A stretch of DNA of 64,000 bases from Bacillota bacterium (GCA_023398105.1 JAEWST010000034.1:1-64000); one strand, 5' to 3'. Counted from the first letter of the stretch, positions 1 to 9,516 are shown. A program made the numbers and translations. The notes: a model not told the origin generated them from the letters alone.

Positions 1-43
1 TCGATTGTAGAAAAATTTCATTACATCAGCGGCGTTTCATCGA
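1..43 (-). repeat. Inverted copy of the 11.6-kb repeat
   Basis: This 43-bp stretch is the reverse complement of the segment at 11607-11661, apart from a 12-bp internal duplication in that other copy. Both begin and end in TCGA. It is followed at 44-65 by a short GC-rich hairpin (GGCGG...CCGCC) and then by a copy of the 60-bp element. Bases 1-276 hold no gene. The stretch may be the end of a mobile element that starts outside the window. Confidence 0.75.
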
Positions 44-67
44 GGCGGGAGATATTCTCACCGCCTG

Positions 68-127
68 ATAACCAAAGTGATACCCGCCACTTATAGAAGT
101 GGGGGACATTTTCTTGCCTCGTTATAA
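68..127 (-). repeat. 60-bp palindromic element, copy A
   Basis: Copy A (reverse orientation) of a 60-bp element found five times here. The ends are the inverted hexamers TATAAC and GTTATA. The core is an imperfect hairpin in which CCCCCACTT faces AAGTGGCGGG. The other copies are at 12019, 15916, 57066 and 59597. The element has no coding capacity and its family is not recognised. Confidence 0.85.
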
Positions 128-276
128 TATATAGAATTATAGCAGAGTATTAAAGTATTGGTAAAGTATGAGGATATTCGCCTAAAAAAACGATATTTCA
201 TTTCTACCAAGGCTTTGAACAGTAATTGTCTTTAGAAATATACTATAACTATTTCAACAGAAAAGAGGATTAATAA

Positions 277-1326
277 ATGAATATAACTGAGAATTTGAAA
301 TACTTATCAGAGCTTGTTGCAGTAGCAGGTTATGAAAAAGCTTCTGCTGAAAAGGTTGCGGATTTATTTAGAAGCTGCTGTGATTTTGTAGAGGTTGATA
401 AATTTTCAAATGTAATTTGCATAAAAAAGGGAACTAGTGACAAAGCCAAAAAAATTATGATAACCGCTCATATTGATGAAATTGGATTTTTGATAAGGTC
501 AATAGATGAAAAAGGCTTTGTTAGAATTACAAACATAGGTGGAATTGACAGCAAAATCTTATTGGCACAGGAAGTAATAATTCATGGGAAGCAGGATATT
601 GTGGGCATTATAGGTGCTACACCACCACATCTGCTTAAGGCTGAAGACGCAGCTAAGCCTGTTAAAATTCAGGATTTATTTGTTGATACAGGATTTACTC
701 AAAATGAACTAAAAGAAATTATTTCTGTGGGAGATACTGTTTCATTTAAATCAAATTTTTCTATTATGAATCAAAAGGTAAGCGGAAAGTCTTTTGACAA
801 TAGAGCTAGTGTAGCATGTTTGCTTGAAATATTGGAAATTTTAAAGAATATTAAGCATGAAAATGATATTATTTTTGTTGCTTCAACACAGGAAGAAACC
901 TCATTGGTTGGTGTAAAAACAGTATCTTATTCATTAATGCCTGACGCTGCAATCGTAATAGATACTTGCCACGGCGAAATTCCTGATCTTTCAAAGGATT
1001 ATTCCTCAACACCTGGAAAAGGCCCTGAAATTTCAATTGGACCCAACCTACACCCCAAAATGGTTAATAAGTTGTTTGAGCTAGGCAAAGAATATTGTAT
1101 CCCATTTCAAAAAATGGTGGAGGCTGGTGATACAGGAACAGAAGCATGGGCGACTCAGGTTAGTACAAAAGGAATCCCTACGATACTTCTTTCCATTCCA
1201 ATCAGATATATGCATACTGCTGTTGAAACCTTAAATATTGAGGATATAAAATTTACTGCCAGACTTGTAGCGGAATTTGCAAAGATTGATAGTGCTCAGT
1301 TAGAAGAGTTGGTTTTAATTGTTTAA
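277..1326 (+). CDS. M42 family metallo-aminopeptidase (first of three)
   Basis: A 349-residue cytosolic di-metal aminopeptidase of the M42 (FrvX/YsdC, glutamyl-aminopeptidase or deblocking) family. Visible metal and catalytic motifs are AHIDEIGF near residue 68, SFDNRAS near 172, the TQEET glutamate pair near 208, DTCHG near 229, and a C-terminal MHTAVE histidine. The start is ATG with AGAGGA upstream. The downstream gene begins 14 nt after the stop, so the three M42 genes form one operon. The copies have clearly diverged, which suggests different peptide preferences. The family is firm, the substrate unknown. Confidence 0.9.
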   Translation: MNITENLKYLSELVAVAGYEKASAEKVADLFRSCCDFVEVDKFSNVICIKKGTSDKAKKIMITAHIDEIGFLIRSIDEKGFVRITNIGGIDSKILLAQEVIIHGKQDIVGIIGATPPHLLKAEDAAKPVKIQDLFVDTGFTQNELKEIISVGDTVSFKSNFSIMNQKVSGKSFDNRASVACLLEILEILKNIKHENDIIFVASTQEETSLVGVKTVSYSLMPDAAIVIDTCHGEIPDLSKDYSSTPGKGPEISIGPNLHPKMVNKLFELGKEYCIPFQKMVEAGDTGTEAWATQVSTKGIPTILLSIPIRYMHTAVETLNIEDIKFTARLVAEFAKIDSAQLEELVLIV

Positions 1327-1339
1327 TTAGGAGGATAAT

Positions 1340-2395
1340 ATGCTTATAAAAGAACTTACAGATTTAAACGGTGTTTCAGGTAATGAAAAGGAAGTCAGAG
1401 ATTTTATTATTCAAAAAATAGATAATTGCTGTGATTCTATAAAGGTGGATTCTATAGGGAATATTATAGCCTACAAAAAGGGAACAAACGGTATGGATAC
1501 TGGCAAATTTAAAGTAATGCTCTCAGCACATATGGATGAAGTGGGGTTTATTGTTTCAGGGCATTCTGAAAAGGGCTTTATAAAGTTTAAGTCAGTTGGA
1601 GGGATAGATGATAGAATACTTCCTGGAAAAAAAGTTTTTGTAGGAAATAAGAAACTGGCTGGAGTAATAGGTTCAAAACCCATACATCAGCAGGATAAGG
1701 ACGAAAGAGAGAAAATTACCAAAACTAAAAATTTGTATATTGATATTGGGGCTGATACCAAGGAGGAGGCTGAAAAGCTGGCACCTCTTGGAGAATATAT
1801 TTCCTTTGACAGCCAGTTTGTGGAGCTTGGAAAAGATTGTATAAAAGCCAAAGCACTTGATGATAGAGTGGGGTGTGCAGTTTTAATTGAGGTGTTAAAG
1901 CATAGATATGATTTTGATATGTATGTTTGTTTTACTGTACAAGAAGAGGTTGGCTTAAGAGGTGCACAGGTAGCAGCTTATAGTGTAATGCCTGATGTTG
2001 CGTTAGTAATAGAAGGAACAACCTGTGCAGATGTTCCAAATGTAGAGCTCCATGATTATTCAACAGTATTGGGAAATGGTGCTGCACTTACAATAATGGA
2101 CAGAACCTGTTATTGCGATAAGGGAATGGTACGCTTTCTGAGCGATGTAGCAACTAAAAACAATATTAAGTTCCAGTACAAGCAAACAACTACTGGCGGA
2201 AATGATTCGGGACAGATTCAAAGAACTGGTACAGGTGTCAAGACAGCTTCTATTTCAGTGCCTTGCAGATATATACATTCACCTGTTTCTGTAATGTGCA
2301 GAAGCGATTATGAAAGTGTAGAGAGGCTTACTCTTGCAGCATTAATAGAAATGAATAAGGATAAGGATTTTTTAAAAACCATAAATAATTTATAA
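1340..2395 (+). CDS. M42 family metallo-aminopeptidase (second of three)
   Basis: A 351-residue paralogue of the preceding gene. Motifs are AHMDEVGF, ALDDRVGCAVLIE (metal-bridging Asp), VQEEVGLRGAQ (catalytic and metal Glu pair), IEGTTCADVP and YIHSPVS (final His). A good ribosome binding site (TAGGAGGATAAT) precedes the ATG. It is closer to the third copy than to the first: both read VQEEVGLRGA or AQEEVGLRGA, where the first has TQEETSLVGV. It probably trims peptides in the cytosol. Members of this family were once annotated as endoglucanases, and I see no support for that here. Confidence 0.9.
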   Translation: MLIKELTDLNGVSGNEKEVRDFIIQKIDNCCDSIKVDSIGNIIAYKKGTNGMDTGKFKVMLSAHMDEVGFIVSGHSEKGFIKFKSVGGIDDRILPGKKVFVGNKKLAGVIGSKPIHQQDKDEREKITKTKNLYIDIGADTKEEAEKLAPLGEYISFDSQFVELGKDCIKAKALDDRVGCAVLIEVLKHRYDFDMYVCFTVQEEVGLRGAQVAAYSVMPDVALVIEGTTCADVPNVELHDYSTVLGNGAALTIMDRTCYCDKGMVRFLSDVATKNNIKFQYKQTTTGGNDSGQIQRTGTGVKTASISVPCRYIHSPVSVMCRSDYESVERLTLAALIEMNKDKDFLKTINNL

Positions 2396-2410
2396 TAATT
2401 GGAGGGTGCC

Positions 2411-3412
2411 ATGCAGGAATTATTAAAGAAGGTGACTCAAGCTTTTGGAGTATCAGGTAATGAGGAAGAAATAAGAGATGTAATAACTTCAGAGATAAGA
2501 AAATATGTTGATGAGATAAAAGTTGATAATATGGGCAATTTAATTGCTATCAAGAACGGAAAAAACAAGACAGGTGGGCAGGCAAAAAAGATAATGTTAG
2601 CTGCACATATGGATGAAATAGGTATTATAGCTACTTTTATTGATGAAAAGGGCTTTGTACGTTTTTCAAATATAGGTGGTGTATCAGCCTTTAATGCATT
2701 GGCACAGAGGGTTAGATTTAAAAATGGTACAATAGGTTGCATTAACGCAGAAGAAAAGCTGGAAGAATACAAAAATCTTAAGCTGGATAAAATGTTTATA
2801 GATATTGGCTGTAAAAATAAAGAAGAGGCTGAAAAGTTAGTTAAAATTGGAGATACAGCTAATTTTGTGGGAGATTTCTATGTTCAAGGTGACTGTGCAA
2901 TTTCAAAGGCAATGGACAATAGAAGTGGATGTGCTGTATTGATTGAGCTAGCGAAGACTCTTCCCAAAACAGATAATGAAATATATTACGTTTTTACTGC
3001 TCAAGAAGAGGTTGGGTTAAGGGGAGCAAAAACAGCAGCTTTTGGTATAATGCCTGATTGTGCAATTGCAATTGATGTTACACTAACAGGTGATACTCCT
3101 CAATGCAAGGATAGAGAAGTCAAATTAGGTAGAGGACCTGCAATTAAAGTCAAGGATAATGCCTATATTGCTCATCCTCAGATACGCAGAGAGCTTGAGG
3201 AACTAGCAAAAAGCAATGGAATTCCATATACATTAGAATTACTTGATAGAGGAGGAAGCGACCCAGGAGCCATACAGTCTACGGGCAATGGAGTGCCCTG
3301 TGGAGGAATTTCCATACCTTGCAGATATGTTCACTCACCGTCAGAAATGGTTAACTTAGTAGATCTGCAAAATTGCGTAAAACTAGCTGGATTGTATGTA
3401 AGTAAGGCTTAA
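2411..3412 (+). CDS. M42 family metallo-aminopeptidase (third of three)
   Basis: The third M42 paralogue, 333 residues. AHMDEIG, AMDNRSGCAVLIE, AQEEVGLRGAK, IDVTLTGDTP and YVHSPSEMV give the full set of metal ligands and the catalytic Glu. I chose ATG 2411 because GGAGG at 2401-2405 sits five bases before it. The in-frame TTG at 2399 would place that site inside the gene. The preceding stop is 15 nt upstream, so the gene is co-transcribed with the other two. Confidence 0.9.
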   Translation: MQELLKKVTQAFGVSGNEEEIRDVITSEIRKYVDEIKVDNMGNLIAIKNGKNKTGGQAKKIMLAAHMDEIGIIATFIDEKGFVRFSNIGGVSAFNALAQRVRFKNGTIGCINAEEKLEEYKNLKLDKMFIDIGCKNKEEAEKLVKIGDTANFVGDFYVQGDCAISKAMDNRSGCAVLIELAKTLPKTDNEIYYVFTAQEEVGLRGAKTAAFGIMPDCAIAIDVTLTGDTPQCKDREVKLGRGPAIKVKDNAYIAHPQIRRELEELAKSNGIPYTLELLDRGGSDPGAIQSTGNGVPCGGISIPCRYVHSPSEMVNLVDLQNCVKLAGLYVSKA

Positions 3413-3604
3413 ACTAGCAAGAACGAAGCTAATTTCGAACATTTTTTAAATTTGTAATGCAATCATTCGGAATTTATTGTATAATATTTCATGTTGCACA
3501 AAAGTTGCTACATCAAGTTAAATTTATTTTTAAGTAATTATATTTTATAAATATATAAATTAAAGCTTTTCTAAATATAGTATCAAACGGAGGTTAATTT
3601 TTAC

Positions 3605-5032
3605 ATGAAAAACGTTTATGAAAGTCCTTTAAATGCAAGATATGCAAGTAATGAAATGCAGTATATTTTTTCACCTGATATGAAATTTACTACATGGAGA
3701 AAGCTTTGGATTGCTTTGGCTGAAGCTGAAAAAGAGCTAGGCTTAAACATTACTGACGCACAGATTGAACAATTAAAGAGCAATGTTGATAATATTAACT
3801 ATGAAGTTGCTGAAAAGTATGAAAAACAGTTCAGACATGATGTTATGTCACATGTTCATGCATATGGCGAGCTTTGCCCTGATGCAAAGGGCATTATTCA
3901 CCTTGGTGCTACATCCTGCTATGTTGGTGATAACACAGATGTAATTGTTATGAATGAGGGATTAAAGCTTCTGAGAAATAAATTGCTTATTCTAATAAAA
4001 AAGCTTTCTGATTTTGCATTAGAGTATAAAGCAATGCCTACATTAGGCTATACTCATTACCAGCCAGCACAGTTGGTTACAGTTGGGAAAAGAGCCTGCT
4101 TGTGGATTCAGGAACTACTAATGGATTTAGAGGATTTAGACCATGCTCTCAATAATATGAAGCTTTTAGGCTCAAAGGGTACAACAGGAACTCAGGCTAG
4201 TTTTCTTAATTTGTTTGATGGTGATCATGAGAAGGTTAAAAAGCTCGAAACATTGATTGCAGAAAAGATGGGCTTCAAAAAGGTATTTGCAGTTTCTGGA
4301 CAAACATATCCTAGAAAGCTTGACAGCAGAGTTTTAGGCGTATTAAGTGCTATTGCTCAGAGTGCCTATAAGTTTGGAAATGACATGAGACTTCTTCAAA
4401 GCATGAAAGAGATGGAGGAGCCATTTGAAGAGAAGCAGATTGGTTCATCTGCAATGGCATATAAACGTAACCCAATGAGATGTGAGAGAATTTGTTCTCT
4501 TGCAAGATACGTTATTATAGATGCAATAAATCCTGCTATTACAGCATCTACACAGTGGTTTGAAAGAACCCTTGATGACTCAGCTAATAAGAGAATATCT
4601 ATACCAGAGGCTTTCCTAGCTACAGATGCTATTTTAAATATATATATAAATGTTGCAAGCGGCTTTGTTGTTTATCCAAAGGTAATATCAAAACACGTAA
4701 TGGAAGAGCTTCCATTTATGGCAACCGAAAATGTTATGATGGAAGCGGTAAAGCGTGGAGGAGATAGACAGGAGCTACATGAGCAGATTAGAACTCATTC
4801 TATGGATGCAGGCAAAAGAGTAAAGGTTGATGGCGAAGCAAATGATTTGATAGAAAGAATTGCAAAGGATTCCATGTTTGGAATGTCTCTTGAGGAGCTA
4901 AATTCCGTACTTGAACCAAAGCATTATATCGGAAGGTGTGCAGAGCAGGTAGAGGAATTTATTGAGAATGAAGTAAATAAAGTATTATCTGCTGCTGATG
5001 TAACTGATATTGTGGTGGATCTGAAGGTTTAA
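3605..5032 (+). CDS. purB: Adenylosuccinate lyase
   Basis: A 475-residue member of the fumarase/aspartase superfamily. It cleaves adenylosuccinate to AMP and fumarate, and SAICAR to AICAR, in purine synthesis. The signature loop GSSAMAYKRNPMRCERI (about residues 280-296) carries the catalytic serine. Other conserved stretches are the TSCYVGDN region near 100 and GYTHYQPAQ near 150. The length matches the long, human-like PurB group. The ATG follows a CGGAGGTTAAT site. It stands alone, with no other purine genes in the window. Confidence 0.95.
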   Translation: MKNVYESPLNARYASNEMQYIFSPDMKFTTWRKLWIALAEAEKELGLNITDAQIEQLKSNVDNINYEVAEKYEKQFRHDVMSHVHAYGELCPDAKGIIHLGATSCYVGDNTDVIVMNEGLKLLRNKLLILIKKLSDFALEYKAMPTLGYTHYQPAQLVTVGKRACLWIQELLMDLEDLDHALNNMKLLGSKGTTGTQASFLNLFDGDHEKVKKLETLIAEKMGFKKVFAVSGQTYPRKLDSRVLGVLSAIAQSAYKFGNDMRLLQSMKEMEEPFEEKQIGSSAMAYKRNPMRCERICSLARYVIIDAINPAITASTQWFERTLDDSANKRISIPEAFLATDAILNIYINVASGFVVYPKVISKHVMEELPFMATENVMMEAVKRGGDRQELHEQIRTHSMDAGKRVKVDGEANDLIERIAKDSMFGMSLEELNSVLEPKHYIGRCAEQVEEFIENEVNKVLSAADVTDIVVDLKV

Positions 5033-5348
5033 GCCTTCTGTAAACTAATCGCAAATTATGCAGAGCATGAGACTTTTCTATTCAGCCAACGATAATAAAC
5101 ATATAGCACAGAATATAATTTCATAAACTATATATTTTAGGTGTTCGTACTTATCAAATGAAAAGTTAAATAATATCATAAAATAAGTTGTTTTATTTTG
5201 CAACAAGCCAATTGATACATATGGATCACCATAGACTAAGCTAATAATCTAGTGTCTAGATAGAATTATCGGTCTAGTAAAAAGTTGTGTCGACTAGAAA
5301 TTTTCTATTGATAGTTAGCATAATGTCTTATATAATAAAGGATATATT
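5033..5348. other. Non-coding gap before the GntR gene
   Basis: This stretch of about 315 nt has no gene. It contains a reverse-orientation copy of a short repeat (about 5136-5172, containing AGGTGTT and GAAAAGTTAA) shared with 12121-12180. There is a possible -10 TATAAT at 5332-5337. Several CTAG-containing half repeats lie at 5250-5300, but I could not fold them into a known riboswitch. Confidence 0.5.
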
Positions 5349-5386
5349 AAAGATAGGATGTCATTACATCATCCTATCTTTTGTTT
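5349..5386 (+). terminator. Hairpin with T-run just upstream of the GntR gene
   Basis: AAAGATAGGATG (5349-5360) pairs perfectly with CATCCTATCTTT (5370-5381), giving a 12-bp stem with a 9-base loop followed by GTTTTT. It looks like an intrinsic terminator. A candidate -10 box lies only about 12 bases upstream and the GntR start codon 19 bases downstream, so it could also attenuate that gene. Confidence 0.6.
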
Positions 5387-5404
5387 TTAAGAGAGGTGGG
5401 TCAA

Positions 5405-6151
5405 ATGATAAATAAATTTAGCAATATCCCATTATATCTACAATTAAAGGATTTAATACTAGATAAAATAGAGAGAAATGAATATCCTCCAAATACTCAA
5501 ATACCTTCAGAACAGGATTTATGTGAGCTTTATAATATCAGCAGACCAACAGTCAGGCAAGCAATAAGTGAATTGACAAACAGCGGTTTTCTTTATAAGG
5601 AGAAGGGAAAAGGAACCTTTGTTTCTGGGAAGAAGAATATAATTGATATTAAAAACTTCAATGGTTTCACTGATTCTATACTGGACTGCAAATCTCCTGC
5701 AGAGAAAAACATTATTGATATTAATGTTGTTGACAGTTCTTCTGTTGATTTATTAAACAATATATTCAATTACAATACTGGTATGCCTGTAGCAACGATT
5801 AGCTATTTGTCATGCATAAATAATCAGCCTAATTCTGTGTATTCCTTTAATAAATCCTACATACCTGTAAATTTGTTTCCTGATATTGTAGCACAGCTGA
5901 AGGATGGAAAATCATCAATTGATATATTAAGAGGGAAATATCCGTTAATTCCTGACAAGAGCAAAAGTATTTTAGAGGTGATTTTTGCCGACAATAATGA
6001 TTCTCCAATACTTAGAGTTCAGCCTGGACAGCCCTTGATAAGGGTTCAAAATACTTTGTTTTCAAAAAGCGGACAATGCGTAGAATATGTTTGTTCAAAG
6101 TATAGAGCAGATAACTGTAGACTTCTATTTGAAGGAAGTAAGCAAGGTTAA
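5405..6151 (+). CDS. GntR/HutC family transcriptional regulator
   Basis: A 248-residue repressor with an N-terminal GntR winged helix (about residues 5-70, including PSEQDLCELYNISRPTVRQA) and a C-terminal UTRA ligand-binding domain (about 90-245). ATG 5405 is preferred because AGAGGTGGG lies just upstream, while the TTG at 5381 sits inside the terminator-like hairpin. UTRA regulators usually sense a sugar phosphate or amino acid derivative. No catabolic gene adjoins it, so the ligand is unknown. It may control the downstream serine hydrolase, but nothing in the sequence proves this. Confidence 0.88.
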   Translation: MINKFSNIPLYLQLKDLILDKIERNEYPPNTQIPSEQDLCELYNISRPTVRQAISELTNSGFLYKEKGKGTFVSGKKNIIDIKNFNGFTDSILDCKSPAEKNIIDINVVDSSSVDLLNNIFNYNTGMPVATISYLSCINNQPNSVYSFNKSYIPVNLFPDIVAQLKDGKSSIDILRGKYPLIPDKSKSILEVIFADNNDSPILRVQPGQPLIRVQNTLFSKSGQCVEYVCSKYRADNCRLLFEGSKQG

Positions 6152-6222
6152 AAAAAATCTTAGTAATTACCAATCAATCGAAAATAATTAGTATATTTAT
6201 ATTTTTGGAGGCTATATTTTTT

Positions 6223-7326
6223 ATGGGTTCATATTATCTAAACAAAGACAAAAAATACAAAAAGAGAAGAACACTTGTTATTACACTAACTGTTTTTTGT
6301 ATAATTGCTGCACTTATGGGTGGATATTTATTATTAAATAAAGATGGTTTTGATAACTCAAAACAGATAGCTACTCAGACAAGTACAACATCTGCAACAG
6401 AAACATCAACAGCTACTAACTCTTCACAAGCTACCGATGCAGTTACAACAGAAACAGCTCAAGTAGCTAGCAATACAACTGCTGCAGCACCAGTTAGCGT
6501 TGATACAAATACAGTGAAAACAAAGGATCATGGTATTTTACCAAAGGTTGGAACAGTACCAAAGAGCGAAAAAATGGAGGAACTAAAAAAGCTTATTACC
6601 GATTATACCTCTAAGTTGTCTGGTAAATATGGAGTTACCTTTATAGACCTTGCTACTGGAGAAATGGTAAATGTTAATGATAAGATAGAATATATTGCGG
6701 CTAGCACATCAAAGCTTCCAATAAATGTATTGTTATATAAAAACATTGAAGCAGGCAAAATAAAAATGGAAGACAAATTAGTATACAAGCAAGAGGATTT
6801 GGAATATGGCACTGGGATTATTATTAATTCGCCATATGGAACAGAATACACTGTTAGAGAGACATCAAAGCTCTCAATTCAGAAATCTGACAATTGTGGA
6901 GTAAACATGATTATCAGACTTTTGGGCATAGAAAATGTTCGAAATTATATAGATGAAGTGGGCGGTCAGGTTCACTATGGAAAAACTCATCGTTCCTGCC
7001 CTTATGATATGGCTCAGATTGCTCAGGACTTATACAAACTATATTTGAATAATCAAGAAGTGTATGGGGAGTTAATAAACTACATGGAAACTACAGATTG
7101 GCACGACAGAATAGATGCAAAGCTGCCTCAGGATGTGAAAGTAGCCCATAAGATTGGTAATCAGACCTCCACAAGAAATGATGTGGGAATTGTTTTTGCA
7201 ACTCATCCCTATGTTCTATCAATAATGAGTGATAATGTAAATATAGACGCAGCTACAAGATCTATTGCAGATTTGTCAAAGGTAATTTATGATTTTGAAG
7301 AAGCATATGCTAAACAAACTAAATAA
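6223..7326 (+). CDS. Membrane-anchored class A beta-lactamase-like serine hydrolase
   Basis: A 367-residue protein with a basic N-terminus, one membrane helix (about residues 20-42), a long Thr/Ser/Ala-rich extracellular linker (about 48-105), and a penicillin-recognising domain. Class A landmarks are visible: ASTSKLPIN (the SxxK nucleophile and lysine), SDN in KSDNCGVN, and HKIGN in the KTG position. ATG 6223 is chosen with GGAGG 11 bases upstream, rather than the TTG at 6205. It may be a cell-wall-modifying or beta-lactam-hydrolysing enzyme. The motifs alone do not show resistance. Confidence 0.85.
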   Translation: MGSYYLNKDKKYKKRRTLVITLTVFCIIAALMGGYLLLNKDGFDNSKQIATQTSTTSATETSTATNSSQATDAVTTETAQVASNTTAAAPVSVDTNTVKTKDHGILPKVGTVPKSEKMEELKKLITDYTSKLSGKYGVTFIDLATGEMVNVNDKIEYIAASTSKLPINVLLYKNIEAGKIKMEDKLVYKQEDLEYGTGIIINSPYGTEYTVRETSKLSIQKSDNCGVNMIIRLLGIENVRNYIDEVGGQVHYGKTHRSCPYDMAQIAQDLYKLYLNNQEVYGELINYMETTDWHDRIDAKLPQDVKVAHKIGNQTSTRNDVGIVFATHPYVLSIMSDNVNIDAATRSIADLSKVIYDFEEAYAKQTK

Positions 7327-7400
7327 ACAGACAATATGATTTGTTTTGGTATAATTGTTTATAGTATTATAGGTTAAAGCTAAGGAGGCAACAATTTTTA

Positions 7401-8042
7401 ATGGACGGTTTATTGCTTTATTTTACTCAAAATATAATTCATGGGAATCCTGTTTTCACATATATTTTTATATTTATATCTGGTATGCTGCAGTTGATTT
7501 TTCCTCCGTTTCCATCTGATGTTATTATTGTTCTAGAAGGTTACTTGACAACTGTTGGAAGTAGTTTTAGTTTCTTTTCTGTATTTTTTATTTCAGTACT
7601 TGGAAGTATTGTGGGTTCTTTTATTGTATATTGGTTTGGATATAAAAAGGGAAGTGAAGTACTTAGGTACAAGATTGTGCTTAAATATATAAATGAAAAA
7701 CACATTAAGAGATCTGAAAAGGTTTTTCATAAGTATGGGAAATATGGATTAATATTGAGTAAGTTCATTCCTGGTACTAGTTCAATTATGGTGTTGTTTT
7801 CAGGTGTTTTTAAGGTAAAAAGGAGGGTATATTTCCCGTATATTATATTTTCAATATTTCTGCAACAGTTTATTTATATTTTAATTGGAAGAATTATAGG
7901 TCATAATGTAGAACAGGTCAAAAACTTTTTTTCAATTTTTAATTTTGTTGCAGTAATTGTTGTGGTAGCTTTAGCAATTTTAGTCTTTATTCTTTACAAG
8001 AGCAGAAAATCTAAAAAAGTTAAGGCTGGAAATTGTAAATAA
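7401..8042 (+). CDS. DedA family membrane protein
   Basis: A 213-residue polytopic inner-membrane protein of the DedA (SNARE-associated) family, which is linked to lipid scrambling and flippase functions such as undecaprenyl-phosphate recycling. There are hydrophobic segments near residues 10-35, 45-75, 135-160 and 175-200. The family core FSKFIPGTSSIMVLFSG (about 120-138) carries the conserved arginine-less variant seen in some Gram-positive members. TAAGGAGGC lies 11 bases before the ATG. The tail is lysine-rich. Confidence 0.85.
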   Translation: MDGLLLYFTQNIIHGNPVFTYIFIFISGMLQLIFPPFPSDVIIVLEGYLTTVGSSFSFFSVFFISVLGSIVGSFIVYWFGYKKGSEVLRYKIVLKYINEKHIKRSEKVFHKYGKYGLILSKFIPGTSSIMVLFSGVFKVKRRVYFPYIIFSIFLQQFIYILIGRIIGHNVEQVKNFFSIFNFVAVIVVVALAILVFILYKSRKSKKVKAGNCK

Positions 8043-8204
8043 AATCCGATATTCAAAAAATGTGTATTAGCTTATAAGTAGCTTTGGGTTGAATTCATTA
8101 CTTAAATGACTTAAATAATATATAATTATTCTCATATTGGGAATTGCAAAAATAAGACATAATTATCTATAAAAATACAACACAATACAAAATCCTCAAA
8201 TTCT

Positions 8205-8318
8205 TTGTTTCAATACAAAAATATGCTATAATAATATTATTAGAAAAATACGGGATACATTAGTTTATTAGCTATTAAATCAGATTCAGCATTTTTTGCT
8301 GTTATTGTGCTAATAAAC
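8205..8318 (+). promoter_or_regulatory. Promoter and stem-loop leader of the unknown 349-residue protein
   Basis: TTGTTT (8205-8210) and TATAAT (8227-8232) with a 16-base spacer form a plausible sigma-A promoter. The leader then contains a perfect 10-bp stem, GTTTATTAGC (8263-8272) with GCTAATAAAC (8309-8318), enclosing a smaller CAGC/GCTG hairpin (8287-8301). No T-run follows, so it is not a simple terminator. The rest of the gap 8043-8396 shows nothing recognisable. Confidence 0.5.
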
Positions 8319-8396
8319 CATTATTAATTGACTTTAGTGAATAATTTCATTAGAGCATATATATTTTTTACATAATATTATTATAGAGATAGAGGT

Positions 8397-9446
8397 ATGA
8401 ATATGAATAGTTTACAAAAAGTTATTCTTCCAGTTAATTTTCCTCCTATTACTTCTTGGCAATGGCATGCATCATTGTTTTCTATATTAGCAAATGATGA
8501 ATTTGCATTAGAATGGATATATAGTAATTACATTCAATTAAGATGCTATCCTGAAATAGATAGTATTACAGGTAACAAAATCTTTATGTTTGATTTTATT
8601 CCAGGTGATAGTTCACTAAAGGAATGTCCATATTTGTTATCAGAAATAATAACTCAAGAGCAAATTTTAGCCTATTCAAAGGACATTTTATCGTTTTTGT
8701 TAAAAACCTTGGATTTATCCTACTATATTTTTGGCATTTGTGATGAAACGGATATGTTAAATAGAGGACGCAGAATTCTACATCAATTATTTATTTATGG
8801 TTATGATTTAGAAAGCCAGATTTTTTATGTCGGAGACTTCACTTTTAAAGGTAGATATTCTTATACCACTGTGCCTTTTGACAAGGTTGTTAGTGGTTTT
8901 TTAAATGTACAGCCTGGGGAGGATTTTGTTTTTAATCACAATTATAAAGGTATGCGTGGTCTATATCTAATAAAAAAGAATACTGATGAAAAATATTATA
9001 GTTTTGATAGTGAATTAGTAAAGCGTACATTAAACGAATATATCAATGGTAGCAATACTAAAGCTCATTTTTGGCAGATGAGAAACAATTATAGTACAAA
9101 TAGCTTTGGAGTAAATATATATGATAGTATAATTGATCAGATTGTTTTATTAGAAGAGAAGGTCAATACCTGGTATGATTATCGTCCATTTCATATAACC
9201 TATGACCATAAAGTATTAATGCAAAATAGGATAAAATATATGATGGACAATAAAAATATTCCGTTCGACCAGCAAATTCTAGAGAATTATGAAGTGGTAA
9301 AAAATACAATGCTATATTCCAGAAACGTATTTATAAAAGCCAATATTACAAAAGATATTGAGATGTTAAGTAAAATAAAAGCACATATTTTAGAGGCTAA
9401 AGAAAGAGAGCTTGATATACTATCGCTTGTTGAAAGGCAATTGTAG
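8397..9446 (+). CDS. Unknown protein, possibly BtrH_N-like
   Basis: A 349-residue soluble protein that I do not firmly recognise. The N-terminal half has a hydrophobic and aromatic pattern (PPITSWQWHASLFSIL near 16; FYVGDFTFKGRYSYTTVPF near 142) resembling the N-terminal BtrH-like domain, a papain-like fold found next to peptide and aminoglycoside biosynthesis genes. A cysteine and histidines are present, but I cannot assign a catalytic triad. The C-terminal third is helical and charged. It has its own promoter, and a strong terminator follows. The assignment is tentative. Confidence 0.45.
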   Translation: MNMNSLQKVILPVNFPPITSWQWHASLFSILANDEFALEWIYSNYIQLRCYPEIDSITGNKIFMFDFIPGDSSLKECPYLLSEIITQEQILAYSKDILSFLLKTLDLSYYIFGICDETDMLNRGRRILHQLFIYGYDLESQIFYVGDFTFKGRYSYTTVPFDKVVSGFLNVQPGEDFVFNHNYKGMRGLYLIKKNTDEKYYSFDSELVKRTLNEYINGSNTKAHFWQMRNNYSTNSFGVNIYDSIIDQIVLLEEKVNTWYDYRPFHITYDHKVLMQNRIKYMMDNKNIPFDQQILENYEVVKNTMLYSRNVFIKANITKDIEMLSKIKAHILEAKERELDILSLVERQL

Positions 9447-9473
9447 TTTTATTAGAAGCAGATTGAAACCCAT

Positions 9474-9516
9474 AATAAAAGAGCGCAACCCTGAAAGGGA
9501 TATACGCTCTTTTATT
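9474..9516. terminator. Bidirectional intrinsic terminator
   Basis: A perfect 12-bp outer stem, AATAAAAGAGCG (9474-9485) with CGCTCTTTTATT (9505-9516), encloses a CCCT/AGGG inner stem. A/T-rich tails flank both sides. It separates the convergent genes ending at 9446 (+) and 9567 (-). Confidence 0.9.

Noticed and set aside
1471..2772. Minus-strand open frames over the M42 genes
   Set aside because: They are antisense shadows of well-supported peptidases, with no ribosome binding sites or family motifs.
277..3412. Endoglucanase function for the M42 proteins
   Set aside because: The old annotation of this family as cellulase has no support. All three carry the metal and catalytic residues of aminopeptidases.
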